Assembly: GCA_023388965.1 (NCBI GenBank)
Contig: JAEWFF010000032.1
Location: 1-64,000 of the forward strand
Reading direction: 5' to 3'
Length of the DNA: 64,000 bases
From: Pseudomonadota bacterium
GTDB lineage: Bacteria; Pseudomonadota; Alphaproteobacteria; Rhizobiales; Methylopilaceae
Each line of letters starts with the position of its first letter. The first letter of the stretch is position 1. Of the stretch, positions 28,163 through 37,733 are shown piece after piece. A model generated the notes under the pieces. It was not told the DNA's origin. It searched no databases and saw nothing but the letters and a program-made list of their open reading frames with translations. The position numbers were made by a program, and so were the translations under genes.

Positions 28163-29148
28163 TGCGCGCGCCGGACTTCTGGTGGCAGGAAAATCCGTCC
28201 TTTCTCGCGCGCCTGCTCAAGCCTTTTGGATCGCTCTACGGCGGCGCGGTTCTGGATCGTATGGACCGCGAAGGGGCGAGGGCTTCCGTTCCGGTCATCT
28301 GCGTCGGCAATCCGGTCGCCGGCGGGGCCGGGAAGACGCCCGCTGCCGCCGAAATCGCGCGCCTTCTTCTGATGGCGGGACGGCGGCCCGTTTTTCTCAC
28401 GCGCGGCTATGGCGGCGCGCTGAAGGGGCCGGTCGAGGTCGATCTCAACCGTCACGATGCGTCCGATGTCGGCGATGAGGCGCTTCTGCTCGCTTTGACC
28501 GCGCCATGCGTCGTTGCGCACGATCGCGCCGCCGGCGCGGAGCTTGCCGCGCGCTGCGGCGATGTCATCGTCATGGACGATGGTTTTCAGAACGCGGCGC
28601 TGCAGAAGGACATGAGCTTTCTCGTTCTCGATTCCGAGGTGGGCATCGGAAACGGCCTGTGCATACCCGCGGGGCCGCTGCGTGCGCCCATCGAGCCGCA
28701 GCTCGCGCGGGCCGATGCCGTCATTCTCGTCGGCGACGGTTCGGCGGCGGACTGGCTGGTGCAGCGCCGCCGTCCGCCGGTTCTGCGCGCGCGCCTTGTG
28801 CCGGACACCAAGGCCGCCGCGCATCTCAAGGGAAAGAACGTGCTTGCCTTTGCCGGCATCGGCCGGCCGCAGAAATTCGCGGGCACGCTGAAAGGGCTCG
28901 GCGCGAATGTCGTGCGCCTTGCCGCGTTTCCGGATCATCATGTCTTTACGCAGAAGGATGCCCGCGTGCTTCTCGACGAGGCGCGGGCCGGTCGGCTGAT
29001 GCTGGTGACGACGGAAAAGGACAGTGCCCGGCTCGCGGGCAGCGGCCTCGATGAACTGGCCGATGCCGCTGCCGTTCTTCCCGTGCGCCTCGCCTTCGAC
29101 AAGGCGCGTCAGGTCAGCGCGGGGCTGGGGAAGTTGTTTGCGGAATGA
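28162..29148 (+). CDS. lpxK: Tetraacyldisaccharide 4'-kinase
   Basis: 328 residues from the ATG at 28162. Phosphorylates the 4' position of the lipid A disaccharide. P-loop CVGNPVAGGAGKTPAA (near residue 50), then VFLTRGYGGALKGPV, DVGDEALLLA and VIVMDDGFQNAALQKD, all as in LpxK. DHHVFTQKD and TTEKDSARL are near the end. Last gene of the lipid A cluster; it converges with DUF2093 across a 408-base repeat-filled gap. Confidence 0.96.
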   Translation: MRAPDFWWQENPSFLARLLKPFGSLYGGAVLDRMDREGARASVPVICVGNPVAGGAGKTPAAAEIARLLLMAGRRPVFLTRGYGGALKGPVEVDLNRHDASDVGDEALLLALTAPCVVAHDRAAGAELAARCGDVIVMDDGFQNAALQKDMSFLVLDSEVGIGNGLCIPAGPLRAPIEPQLARADAVILVGDGSAADWLVQRRRPPVLRARLVPDTKAAAHLKGKNVLAFAGIGRPQKFAGTLKGLGANVVRLAAFPDHHVFTQKDARVLLDEARAGRLMLVTTEKDSARLAGSGLDELADAAAVLPVRLAFDKARQVSAGLGKLFAE

Positions 29149-29158
29149 GCACGTTTCA

Positions 29159-29290
29159 CCTCTCCCCTTGTGGGAGAGGTCGGCAAGCGGCGAAGCCGCT
29201 GCCGGAGGGGTTCTCACATTGAGATTTGGGCCTATCCCTCACCTCGCTCGGCGCTTTGCGCCGAGTCGTCCTCTCCCACAAGGGGAGAGG
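29159..29290. repeat. PE-C composite palindromic element downstream of lpxK
   Basis: CCTCTCCCCTTGTGGGAGAGG, left apex GGCAAGCGGCGAAGCCGCTGCC, a shortened GGAGGGG joint, spacer, CCCTCACC, right apex CTCGGCGC-TTT-GCGCCGAG, CCTCTCCCACAAGGGGAGAGG. The 29149-29556 gap holds nothing else except PE-A and a second PE-C. Confidence 0.8.
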
Positions 29291-29347
29291 ATGACACCGT
29301 GTTCGCGGCGGGCGGCTTCCATGTACCGAGACCCCGCTTTATCGCCG

Positions 29348-29395
29348 TGCTTCGACACGGTTCATGCTGCGCATGAGTCCGGCTCAGGATGAGGG
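29348..29395. repeat. PE-A palindromic repeat, copy 6
   Basis: GCTTCGACACGG, apex TCATG-CTGCG-CATGA, CCGGCTCAGGATGAGGG. Confidence 0.65.
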
Positions 29396-29413
29396 TTGAG
29401 TTTGCTGCAGCAT

Positions 29414-29548
29414 CCCTCCCTCCTCCGCGAAGCGGGGGAGGGTCGACTCGTGCGTAAGCACGAGCGGGGTGGGGGAGGCTCCATGATTGTCATGTCACCC
29501 CACCCGGTCACGCTACGCGTGACTCGCCCTCCCCTTTCAGGGGAGGGA
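29414..29548. repeat. PE-C variant (CCTCCC arms), full-length copy
   Basis: CCCTCCCTCC...GGGGGAGGG, apex CTCGTGC-GTAA-GCACGAG, GGGGTGGGG, spacer, CCCCACCC, apex GTCACGC-TAC-GCGTGAC, CCCTCCCCTTTCAGGGGAGGG. It ends 9 bases before the DUF2093 stop. Confidence 0.8.
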
Positions 29549-29556
29549 AGAGGCCG

Positions 29557-29787
29557 TCACACCTTCGGTGCGAGCCCCAGTTCCTCGATCCGCTTCAGCG
29601 CGATGTCGGGACCGGCATAGGCTTCCTGCCGCTCGGCCGACCAGTAGCGCAGTTCGTCGAGTGGAATGGCCGCGCCGGTCACCGCGCAGCGGACGAATGT
29701 GCCGGGGCGCAGGATGCGGAAATCGCCGTCGAGATAGCGGATTTCAGCCTCGACGGCGGGGCGGTGCGGACGTTCGTGGCGGTTCAT
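29557..29787 (-). CDS. DUF2093 family protein
   Basis: 76 residues. It contains AEIRYLDGDFRILRPGTFVRCAVTGAAIPLDELRYWSAERQEAYAGPDIALKR, the DUF2093 pattern with a single cysteine in the middle. Small cytoplasmic protein of unknown function found in alphaproteobacteria. It follows cheZ by 60 bases on the same strand and may be the third gene of the cheY-cheZ unit. Confidence 0.85.
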   Translation of the reverse strand: MNRHERPHRPAVEAEIRYLDGDFRILRPGTFVRCAVTGAAIPLDELRYWSAERQEAYAGPDIALKRIEELGLAPKV

Positions 29788-29847
29788 GCCCGCTTAGATA
29801 GCGGCTGGCGGCCGAAACCGCCATGCCGAAAAAAGTCGGGAGCCGGA

Positions 29848-30495
29848 TCAGGCCTTCCTGCCGAACAGATCGTCGACCTGTTTCTGGTCGACGCCTTCGC
29901 CCTGAAGCTGCGGGCCGTTCAGCATCAGCTTTTCGCGGCGCTTGGCCCGTTCGGCCTCGCGGTCGTCGAGGAAACCCTGAACGTCTTTGGCGTGGACGGC
30001 CTCGGCGAAACGGCCGACGCGCGCCTCGATCATCTGGAGCGTTTCGACAACCTTGGCGACACGCTGTCCGGTGATGTCCTGGAACGAGCAGGCCTCGAAA
30101 ATCTCCATCATGCGGTCGTTGACCATGGCCTGATAGGCCTTCAGGTCGGTCGGCTCCGCGGCCATCAGGGCCTCGGCGTTCTCCATGATGCGGTTGGTCG
30201 CATCTTCGGTTGCCTTGACGATGGCGTCGAGTTCCTGCCCGGCGGCGGGAATGCGGCTTTCCTTCAGGTCGTTGACCTGGAAAACGCCGATCTCCTTCTT
30301 CATCGTCTCGATATAAAGAGCGATGTCGCGCAGTTCCTTGTAGGTCGTCGCGTCCATGCTTTCGCAGAAGGACTGCATGCTTTCCGCGGCCAGCGCGGCG
30401 AGCTTCATGACCTCGGCGAAAGTCGGCGCGGCGCCTTCCTGCGTGCGCGCGTAATTCTGCATTTCTTCGAAGTGAGCCTTTTTGGCCTTGGCCAT
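29848..30495 (-). CDS. cheZ: Protein phosphatase CheZ
   Basis: 215 residues. CheZ-family phosphatase of phospho-CheY. The catalytic motif SFQDITGQRVAKVVETLQ carries the Asp and Gln that orient the attacking water in CheZ. The rest is long helices, as expected for the CheZ four-helix bundle, and the C-terminal QKQVDDLFGR resembles the CheY-binding tail. A strong ribosome site AAGGGAG lies 8 bases upstream. It follows cheY by 49 bases, forming a response-regulator/phosphatase pair outside any large che cluster in this window. Confidence 0.9.
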   Translation of the reverse strand: MAKAKKAHFEEMQNYARTQEGAAPTFAEVMKLAALAAESMQSFCESMDATTYKELRDIALYIETMKKEIGVFQVNDLKESRIPAAGQELDAIVKATEDATNRIMENAEALMAAEPTDLKAYQAMVNDRMMEIFEACSFQDITGQRVAKVVETLQMIEARVGRFAEAVHAKDVQGFLDDREAERAKRREKLMLNGPQLQGEGVDQKQVDDLFGRKA

Positions 30496-30544
30496 AGGGC
30501 GTCTCCCTTACACTGACGAGCGGCCGGATAAGCCCCGGTCTTGC

Positions 30545-30928
30545 CTAGTCCCCGAACACCGCGTCGATCTTCGACTTCAGCGTCTGCGCGTTGAAGGGCT
30601 TCACGATGTAGTTGTTCACACCGGCCTTCTTGGCGGCGATCACGTTCTCGGTCTTGGATTCGGCCGTGACCATGATGAAGGGCGTGCGGGAAAGCTTCTC
30701 GTCGGCACGGACTTCCTTCAGGAGTTCGTAGCCGGTCATCGGCTCCATGTTCCAGTCGGAGATAACGAGGCCGTATTTCTTCTCGCGCATCTTGCCGAGC
30801 GCTTCAGACCCGTCCGCGGCCTCATCGACGTCTTCAAAGCCGATCTGCTTGAGAAGATTCCGGATGATGCGGATCATGGTCTTGTAGTCGTCGACGACGA
30901 GAATAGGCATCGTATGATCGACCGACAT
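30545..30928 (-). CDS. cheY: CheY-type single-domain response regulator
   Basis: 127 residues, receiver domain only. All functional residues are present: the acidic pair in VVDDYKTM, phospho-acceptor Asp in VISDWNMEP (near residue 59), switch Thr in IMVTAES and the Lys in YIVKPFN. The ribosome site GGGGGTT precedes the ATG at 30928. The neighbouring cheZ gives its likely phosphatase. It probably controls the flagellar motor, although no flagellar genes are in the window. Confidence 0.93.
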   Translation of the reverse strand: MSVDHTMPILVVDDYKTMIRIIRNLLKQIGFEDVDEAADGSEALGKMREKKYGLVISDWNMEPMTGYELLKEVRADEKLSRTPFIMVTAESKTENVIAAKKAGVNNYIVKPFNAQTLKSKIDAVFGD

Positions 30929-31131
30929 GGTTCAACCCCCAGGATACAGCGTCTTCTGACGCACTAAGATTTATTCCGGGCGCCGGTTCTGGGCCCGCCA
31001 CGGTGCAGAAATACGCGGTATCGTTTGAATATCCGGTTAACTAGGGCCTTGGCCGATGGAACGTCTTGACCCTACACGGCCCGGACGGCAGGGTCCGCGC
31101 CTCCAGGACACCGAGACACGATTCCCGACCC

Positions 31132-32106
31132 GTGACCCTTTCCCTTGCTCCCGGCTTCCTCTTGCAGTGCGGCCTCGAAAACGTTCCCGCGGCCCTGAAG
31201 GGCGGGGCGGTCGCGATCGGCAATTTCGACGGGGTCCATCTCGGCCACAAGGCGGTTCTGGCCACAGCCCGCGCCGAAGCCGGGTCGCGGCCCGCGCTCG
31301 CGCTGACCTTCGAGCCCCATCCGCGGACCTTTTTCCGGCCCGATCACCCGATCCCGCGCCTGACCCCGCCGCCGGAAAAGCGGCTTCTCCTGTCCCGCCA
31401 GCCTTTGCAGGGCATGGTGGAACTGACCTTCGATGCCGCTCTGTCCTCGCTGAGTGCCGAGGAATTCGTCTCGCGGGTTCTGGTCGGCGCCCTCGAAGCC
31501 GAGGCCGTTGTCGTCGGCTGGGATTTCCATTTCGGCAAGAACCGGGGCGGCAGCCCGGCCTTTCTTCAGGAGGCGGGAGAGCGCCACGGCTTCCGCGTGC
31601 GCATCATCGAGCCCTATGGCGGGCAGGCCCCGGTGTCCTCGAGCGCGGTGCGTGCCTGCCTTGGGGAGGGCGATGTCGCGGCCGCCAATCGTCTGCTCGG
31701 CCATCTCTGGTTCGTCATGGGCGAGGTCATTGCCGGCGACCGGCGGGGCAGGGAACTTGGCTATCCGACCGCCAATCTGGCCTTGCCGGCCGAGACCCCG
31801 CTGGCGCACGGCATCTATGCGGTGCGGGTTGCCGTGGACGGTGCGGTCCATGGCGGAGTCGCCAGTTTCGGCCGCCGGCCGCAATTCCACGATGACGGGC
31901 CGGCTTTGCTCGAACCCTATATCTTCGACTTCTCGGGCGATCTTTACGGCAGGACGATCGGCGTCGAATTCGTCGCCCGCCTGCGCGGCGAGGAGAGGTT
32001 CGACAGCACCGAGGCCCTGATCGCGCAGATGGACCGCGACGCCGAGGCCGCGCGCGCAATTCTCGCCACGCCGCCCGATCCGGCGGCGCCGAGCGCGATC
32101 GGCTAG
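31132..32106 (+). CDS. ribF: Bifunctional riboflavin kinase / FAD synthetase
   Basis: 324 residues from the GTG at 31132; a TTG at 31066 would add 22 residues without matching the family start. It makes FMN and then FAD from riboflavin. The N-terminal adenylyltransferase domain has [28 protein letters not shown] and [13 protein letters not shown]. The C-terminal kinase domain has [26 protein letters not shown] and SFGRRPQF. It is separated by 40 bases from ileS, probably one transcript. Confidence 0.94.
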   Translation: MTLSLAPGFLLQCGLENVPAALKGGAVAIGNFDGVHLGHKAVLATARAEAGSRPALALTFEPHPRTFFRPDHPIPRLTPPPEKRLLLSRQPLQGMVELTFDAALSSLSAEEFVSRVLVGALEAEAVVVGWDFHFGKNRGGSPAFLQEAGERHGFRVRIIEPYGGQAPVSSSAVRACLGEGDVAAANRLLGHLWFVMGEVIAGDRRGRELGYPTANLALPAETPLAHGIYAVRVAVDGAVHGGVASFGRRPQFHDDGPALLEPYIFDFSGDLYGRTIGVEFVARLRGEERFDSTEALIAQMDRDAEAARAILATPPDPAAPSAIG

Positions 32107-32146
32107 TCTTTCCCCTGACCTCCGGCCTTGCTATGACGCCCGCCTC

Positions 32147-35092
32147 ATGACCGATGCCAAAACCGCGCCGACGCGCGACTATTCCGAAACCCTGTTCCTG
32201 CCCAAGACCGATTTCGCCATGCGTGCGGAATTGCCCAAGCGCGAGCCGGACCTTCTGGCCCGCTGGGAGCGCCTGGGGCTTTACGAAAAGCTGCGCGAAA
32301 AGGGCAAGGACCGGCCGAAATTCGTGCTGCATGACGGCCCGCCCTATGCGAACGGCCATCTGCATATCGGCCACGCGCTCAACAAGATCCTGAAGGATTT
32401 GGTCGTCCGCTCCAAACAGATGGCGGGCTTCGACGCGCCCTATGTTCCGGGCTGGGACTGCCACGGCCTGCCGATCGAATGGCGCATCGAGGAAGAATAC
32501 CGCGCCGCCGGCAAGAACAAGGACGAGGTGCCGATCGTCGATTTCCGCAAGGAATGCCGCGCCTATGCCGAAAAATGGATCGGCGTGCAGAGCGAGGAAT
32601 TCCAGCGGCTCGGCGTCACCGGCGACTGGAAAAACCCCTACACGACGATGAAATTCCGTTCGGAGGCGATCATCGCCTCCGAACTGATGAAATTCGCGGC
32701 GTCAGGACAGCTTTATCGCGGCTCCAAGCCCGTGATGTGGTCGGTCGTCGAAAAGACGGCGCTCGCCGAGGCCGAGGTCGAATATCACGAGGTCACGAGC
32801 CATACGATCTTCGTGAAGTTCCCGGCGGTCGGTTTCCGCAAGGGCGAGGACATCGCGCCGATCACGGCCTACCCGCATTATCAGGGCTCGGTCGTCATCT
32901 GGACGACGACGCCCTGGACCATTCCCGGCAACCGCGCGGTCGCCTTCTCGCCCGACATCTCGTACGGACTGTACGAGGTCAGTTACGCGCCGGACGACAA
33001 CTGGACGCGCGCCGGCGAATATCTCTATCTCGCCGACGAGCTTGCCGAGAATGCCTTCAAGGCCGGCCGCATCGAGGCCAAACGCCTGCGCGGCGTCTCG
33101 GCGGACGAACTGAAGAACCTCGTTCTGGCTCATCCCTTCCGCGGGCGCGGTTACGATTTCGACGTGCCGGTTCTGCCGGCAGGTTTCGTCACCGCCGATA
33201 CCGGCACGGGCTTTGTCCATATCGCGCCCGGTCATGGCGCCGACGACTACAATCTGTGGACCGCGAACCGCCTCGGCGAGGTGCCGCATACCGTCCAGCC
33301 CGACGGTGCGTACTTCCCGCATGTGCCGATTTTCGCCGGGCTGCGTGTGTTCGACGACAAGGGCAAGGAAGCCGAGGCCAACAAGGCCGTCATCGAGGCG
33401 CTGATCGGTTCGGACGCGCTGCTCGCGCGTGGCCGTCTGCGCCATCAATATCCGCATTCCTGGCGCTCCAAGGCGCCGCTGATCTTCCGCAACACGCCGC
33501 AATGGTTCATCGCCATGGACAAGATCCTGTCCGATCGCGGCCTGCCGGAACGCGGCGATGACGGCGTCGCCGTCGATACATTGCGCAACCGCGCGCTTGC
33601 GGCCATCGACGTCACCGCCTTCTATCCGCCGGCCGGGCAGAACCGCCTGCGCGGCATGATCGAACAGCGGCCCGATTGGGTTATCTCGCGCCAGCGCGCA
33701 TGGGGTGTGCCGATCTGCGTCTTTGTCGAAAAGAAAACCGGCACGGTGCTGGACGACGAGGGCGTCAATACGCGCATCCGCGACGTGTTCGAGGCCGAGG
33801 GCGCCGATGCCTGGTTCGCCGACGAGACCGGCGCACGCTTTCTCGGCAATGATTACAGCCCGGACGATTTCGAGAAGGTCGACGACATTCTCGACGTCTG
33901 GTTCGATTCCGGCTCGACGCATGCCTTCGTGCTCGAAGGCAATGAGGACTTGTCCTGGCCGGCGGCGATGTATCTCGAAGGGTCGGATCAGCATCGCGGC
34001 TGGTTCCATTCCTCGCTTCTCGAAAGCTGCGGAACACGCGGCCGCGCGCCCTATGACAGCGTATTGACGCACGGTTTCGTGCTCGACGAGCAGGGCCGCA
34101 AGATGTCGAAATCCTTCGGCAATGTGGTGGCCCCGCAGGACGTCATCAAACAGTCCGGCGCCGACATATTGCGCCTGTGGGTCGCGGCCTCCGACTATTC
34201 GGACGATCTGCGCATCGGCCCGGAAATCCTGAAAACCTCGGTCGATAGCTATCGCCGTCTGCGCAACACGATCCGCTGGATGCTCGGCGCGCTCGGCCAT
34301 TTCGAGGAGGCCGACCGCGTCGCCTTCAAGGACATGCCGGAACTGGAGCGCCTGATCCTGCATCGCCTCTGGGGAGTCGGACAGGACGTGCGCAAGGGCT
34401 ACGACGCCTATGACTACAAGCGCGTCTTTGCCGTGCTGATGCAGTTCATGACGTCCGATCTGTCGGCCTTCTACTTCGATATCCGCAAGGACGCGCTGTA
34501 TTGCGATCCGATCTCGTCGGTCACGCGCAAGGCCTCGCTGACGGTGATCGATCTGTTGTTCGACCGTCTCATCCGCTGGCTCGCGCCCATCATTCCGTTC
34601 ACGGCCGAGGAAGCATGGCTGCTGCGCCATCCGGGCGATGGATCGTCCGTACATCTGGAACAGTTCGCGGAAACGCCGGACGAATGGTCCGACAGCCGGC
34701 TCGAGGAAAACTGGGAGAAGATACGGCGCGTGCGCCGGGTCGTGACCGGGGCGCTGGAGATCGAGCGCGCGAACAAGAGGATCGGCTCCTCGCTTGAGGC
34801 CGCGCCGGTCGTCTATATCGAGGATGCGGGTCTGCGCGCCGCCGTCGAGGGCGAAGACCTCGCCGAGGTCTTCATCACGTCCGATGCGCGGCTTGGAGAC
34901 GGTGCGCCGCCGGCCGACGCCTTCCGCCTTGATGAGGTGCCTGGCGTTGCCGTCGTGCCCGCGCGTGCCGAAGGCACGAAATGCGCGCGCTCGTGGAAGA
35001 TCAGCCCGGATGTCGGCGCCGATCCGGAATTCCCGGACATCACGCCTCGTGACGCCAAGGCCATGCGCGAATGGCTGGCCGCACGGGGATGA
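32147..35092 (+). CDS. ileS: Isoleucyl-tRNA synthetase
   Basis: 981 residues, class I synthetase. HIGH-type motif [18 protein letters not shown] near residue 70 and KMSKSFGN near residue 654. The editing (CP1) domain includes [17 protein letters not shown] and the aspartate region YHHIAPGHG-like [27 protein letters not shown] is present. The C-terminal anticodon domain ends with [16 protein letters not shown]. It lacks the C-terminal zinc-ribbon seen in longer bacterial enzymes. Its stop codon overlaps the lspA start (ATGA). Confidence 0.97.
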   Translation: MTDAKTAPTRDYSETLFLPKTDFAMRAELPKREPDLLARWERLGLYEKLREKGKDRPKFVLHDGPPYANGHLHIGHALNKILKDLVVRSKQMAGFDAPYVPGWDCHGLPIEWRIEEEYRAAGKNKDEVPIVDFRKECRAYAEKWIGVQSEEFQRLGVTGDWKNPYTTMKFRSEAIIASELMKFAASGQLYRGSKPVMWSVVEKTALAEAEVEYHEVTSHTIFVKFPAVGFRKGEDIAPITAYPHYQGSVVIWTTTPWTIPGNRAVAFSPDISYGLYEVSYAPDDNWTRAGEYLYLADELAENAFKAGRIEAKRLRGVSADELKNLVLAHPFRGRGYDFDVPVLPAGFVTADTGTGFVHIAPGHGADDYNLWTANRLGEVPHTVQPDGAYFPHVPIFAGLRVFDDKGKEAEANKAVIEALIGSDALLARGRLRHQYPHSWRSKAPLIFRNTPQWFIAMDKILSDRGLPERGDDGVAVDTLRNRALAAIDVTAFYPPAGQNRLRGMIEQRPDWVISRQRAWGVPICVFVEKKTGTVLDDEGVNTRIRDVFEAEGADAWFADETGARFLGNDYSPDDFEKVDDILDVWFDSGSTHAFVLEGNEDLSWPAAMYLEGSDQHRGWFHSSLLESCGTRGRAPYDSVLTHGFVLDEQGRKMSKSFGNVVAPQDVIKQSGADILRLWVAASDYSDDLRIGPEILKTSVDSYRRLRNTIRWMLGALGHFEEADRVAFKDMPELERLILHRLWGVGQDVRKGYDAYDYKRVFAVLMQFMTSDLSAFYFDIRKDALYCDPISSVTRKASLTVIDLLFDRLIRWLAPIIPFTAEEAWLLRHPGDGSSVHLEQFAETPDEWSDSRLEENWEKIRRVRRVVTGALEIERANKRIGSSLEAAPVVYIEDAGLRAAVEGEDLAEVFITSDARLGDGAPPADAFRLDEVPGVAVVPARAEGTKCARSWKISPDVGADPEFPDITPRDAKAMREWLAARG

Positions 35093-35565
35093 GCGGTTTT
35101 CGCTTCGGCCTCACTGTCGCCGGCGCAACGTTCGTGGCCGATCAGGCGCTGAAGCTGTGGATCCTGTTCGTCTACGATCTGGCCGCGCGCGGCCGGGTCG
35201 AGGTGCTGCCGTTCTTCGATCTTGTCATGGTGTGGAACCGCGGCATTTCCTACGGCCTGTTCCAGCAGGACACGGCCGTGGGGCGCTTCGTGCTGCTCGC
35301 CATCTCGATTGCGGCCTGCGCGCTCGTCGTTCACTGGCTGCGCGCGCCGCAGCCGCGCCTTCAGGCTCTGGCGCTCGGCCTCATTCTCGGCGGCGCGGCG
35401 GGCAATGCGGTCGATCGACTCGCCTATGGCGCGGTGGCCGATTTCGTCCTTCTCCATGCCGGCGCGTTCGAATGGTATGTCTTCAACATCGCCGACGCCG
35501 CCATCGTTGTGGGGGTAGCCCTGCTTTTGTATGGTGCGCTCCGGCCGTCGGCGCGGGCGGCATAA
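35089..35565 (+). CDS. lspA: Lipoprotein signal peptidase (signal peptidase II)
   Basis: 158 residues from the ATG at 35089, overlapping the ileS stop by 4 bases. Inner-membrane aspartyl protease that removes prolipoprotein signal peptides. Four membrane helices. Conserved blocks are [11 protein letters not shown] (first loop), [23 protein letters not shown] with the first catalytic Asp, and [10 protein letters not shown] with the second. The ileS-lspA pair is a common bacterial arrangement. Confidence 0.96.
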   Translation: MSGFRFGLTVAGATFVADQALKLWILFVYDLAARGRVEVLPFFDLVMVWNRGISYGLFQQDTAVGRFVLLAISIAACALVVHWLRAPQPRLQALALGLILGGAAGNAVDRLAYGAVADFVLLHAGAFEWYVFNIADAAIVVGVALLLYGALRPSARAA

Positions 35566-35629
35566 AAAAGCCGGTTTCGCGGGGTCAGGTGGCCTCTGAA
35601 CCGGCCCGCAATCGAGCCAAGTGCAGGAC

Positions 35630-36271
35630 ATGAAACAGCTTTTCGCTCTTACTGCCGCTCTTGCGGTGTTCTCGGCCGCTTTTGCCGCCGCTCCCGCCAA
35701 CGCCCAGACCTTCCGCGAATTGATGGAAGATATCGGCGTCCAGAAGCGCGAGCAGCCGAAAATCGACTTCTCCGAGCGCGCGCCCCTCGTTCTGCCGCCG
35801 GACGAGCAGGCCCTGCCGCCGCCGGAAGACGCCAGCGCGCTGGCCGGCGTCAATCCGAACTGGCCGCGCGATGTCGATGTGCAGGCGGAGATCGACGCCG
35901 AGGAAAACGAGCGCGTCAGCCGTATCCAGGACAAGGCCTATCGCCGCAATCCCGCCGGCCAGATTTACGAAATCCGCCGCAAGGAGCGCGAGGAGGGCAA
36001 TTCCTACGATCCCTCCACCGCGGTCGACGATACCTATCTCGGCCGCCGCGACATGCGGCTCAGCCCCGGCGAACTGAAGGAAGTGCGCGACAAGCGCGCG
36101 CAGGAAGCTTCGGATGCCGGCCCGGTCGTCTATGTCGAGCCCGAACGCAAGCGCCTGACCGATCCGCCGTCCGGCTACCGCTCTCCCTCTCCCGCCCAGC
36201 CCTACGGGCCGGACGAAAAGGAGAAGAAGCGCAAGGAAGGCTGGTTCTCGAAGCTCAATCCGTTCGATTGA
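35630..36271 (+). CDS. Secreted DUF3035-like protein of unknown function
   Basis: 213 residues from the ATG at 35630. A clear signal peptide (MKQLFALTAALAVFSAAFA, cleavage near ANAQ) is followed by a proline-rich, charged, probably disordered chain. The element FSERAPLVLPPDEQALPPPE resembles the core of DUF3035, a family typically placed between lspA and M16 peptidases in alphaproteobacteria. The C-terminus is Lys-rich and ends WFSKLNPFD. Function unknown; context suggests an outer-membrane or periplasmic role linked to the following peptidases. Confidence 0.65.
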   Translation: MKQLFALTAALAVFSAAFAAAPANAQTFRELMEDIGVQKREQPKIDFSERAPLVLPPDEQALPPPEDASALAGVNPNWPRDVDVQAEIDAEENERVSRIQDKAYRRNPAGQIYEIRRKEREEGNSYDPSTAVDDTYLGRRDMRLSPGELKEVRDKRAQEASDAGPVVYVEPERKRLTDPPSGYRSPSPAQPYGPDEKEKKRKEGWFSKLNPFD

Positions 36272-36359
36272 CCCGCGCGGGCTTCACGCCGGGCCCCATC
36301 GCCACCATATCGCCACGAGCGGCCCATTTCCGGCCGCGCATGTTCTTGCGACACACCGG

Positions 36360-37733
36360 ATGACAAAAGCCCTCATGCCCCAGATCATTCTCGGCGCCGC
36401 TCTGGCCGGCGCGGCCTTCGGCGGAGCCGCCGCGCAGGACGCGCGCCCGTCGCCCGGCCCGGACGTACAGACATTCACGCTCGACAACGGCATGGATGTC
36501 GTCGTGGTGCCGGATCGCCGCGCTCCGGTCGTGACGCATATGGTCTGGTATCGTGTCGGCTCGGCCGACGAGCCGCGCGGCAAGAGCGGGATTGCGCATT
36601 TTCTCGAACATCTGATGTTCAAGGGCACGAAATCGCGCCCCGCCGGTGCGTTCTCCGCCACGGTGTCGGAACTGGGCGGCAAGGAAAACGCCTTCACCTC
36701 CTACGATTACACGGCCTATTTCCAGCGCGTTCCGAAGGAAGCGCTGAAGACCATGATGGAATTCGAGGCCGACCGCATGACCAATCTCGTCCTGACGGAT
36801 GAGGTGGTTCTGCCCGAGCGCGATGTCGTGCTCGAGGAACGCCGTTCGCGCACCGATTCCGATCCCGCCGCGCAGCTTGCCGAAACCGTGTCTGCGACCT
36901 TGTGGATGAACCATCCGTACGGACTGCCGATCATCGGCTGGAACCACGAGATCATGGGTCTCACGCGCGACGACGCCATCGCGTTCTATGAAACCTATTA
37001 CACGCCGAGCAACGCGGTTCTCGTCGTCGCCGGAGACACCGATGCCGACGAGGTGAAGAAGCTCGCAAGCGAGACCTATGGCAAGGTCGCGCGCCGTGCC
37101 GATCCGCCGCCGCGCCTTCGCCCGCAGGAGCCGGAACAGGTCGCCGCGCGCCGTGTCGAACTCGCCGATCCGCGTGTGCGCCAGCCCTCCATCAGCCGCG
37201 CCTATGTCGCGCCGTCCTACACCACGGCCAAGGGCGACGAGGCCCACGCGCTCGATGTATTGTCGGTCGTGCTCGGCGGCGGCTCCACCAGCCGTCTGTA
37301 CCGCGGACTTGTGGTCGAGCAGGGCATCGCCGCCGGCGCCGGCGCCTATTTTGGCGGTTCCGCGCTCGATGACAGCCGCTTCGTCGTCTATGCCTCGCCG
37401 CGTCCGGGCCATACCCTGGCCGAGATGGAAACCGCGCTCGATGCCGAGATCGCGCGCCTCATCAAGGACGGCGTCGAGCCCGGCGAACTGGAGCGCGCCA
37501 AGACGCGCCTGATCGCCGATACGGTCTACGATCTCGACAGCCAGGTCTCGCTTGCCCGTACATTCGGCTCGGCCCTGTCCACGGGCATGCAGATCAGGGA
37601 TGTGCTTGATTGGCCGGAGCGCATCCGTGCCGTCACGGCCGAGGATGTCGTCGCGGCCGCGCGCGATGTGCTTCTTCTGCGCCAGTCCGTCACCGGCCTT
37701 CTCGAATCCGCACCGGATGGGGATCGCACTTGA
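36360..37733 (+). CDS. M16 zinc metallopeptidase, catalytic subunit type, exported
   Basis: 457 residues. An N-terminal signal peptide (MTKALMPQIILGAALAGAAFGGAAA) places it in the periplasm. The inverted zinc motif HFLEHLMFKG (HxxEH, near residue 80) and the downstream Glu in LEERRSRTDS make it active. The C-terminal half carries the M16_C domain. The next gene is a partner lacking the zinc motif, so together they probably form a heterodimer like bacterial processing-peptidase pairs. The stop overlaps the partner start (TTGA). Confidence 0.93.
   Translation: MTKALMPQIILGAALAGAAFGGAAAQDARPSPGPDVQTFTLDNGMDVVVVPDRRAPVVTHMVWYRVGSADEPRGKSGIAHFLEHLMFKGTKSRPAGAFSATVSELGGKENAFTSYDYTAYFQRVPKEALKTMMEFEADRMTNLVLTDEVVLPERDVVLEERRSRTDSDPAAQLAETVSATLWMNHPYGLPIIGWNHEIMGLTRDDAIAFYETYYTPSNAVLVVAGDTDADEVKKLASETYGKVARRADPPPRLRPQEPEQVAARRVELADPRVRQPSISRAYVAPSYTTAKGDEAHALDVLSVVLGGGSTSRLYRGLVVEQGIAAGAGAYFGGSALDDSRFVVYASPRPGHTLAEMETALDAEIARLIKDGVEPGELERAKTRLIADTVYDLDSQVSLARTFGSALSTGMQIRDVLDWPERIRAVTAEDVVAAARDVLLLRQSVTGLLESAPDGDRT

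Noticed and set aside
31031..31040. TTAACC half-site near cheY considered as a CtrA box
   Set aside because: Only one half matches and the required second half at the right spacing is missing.
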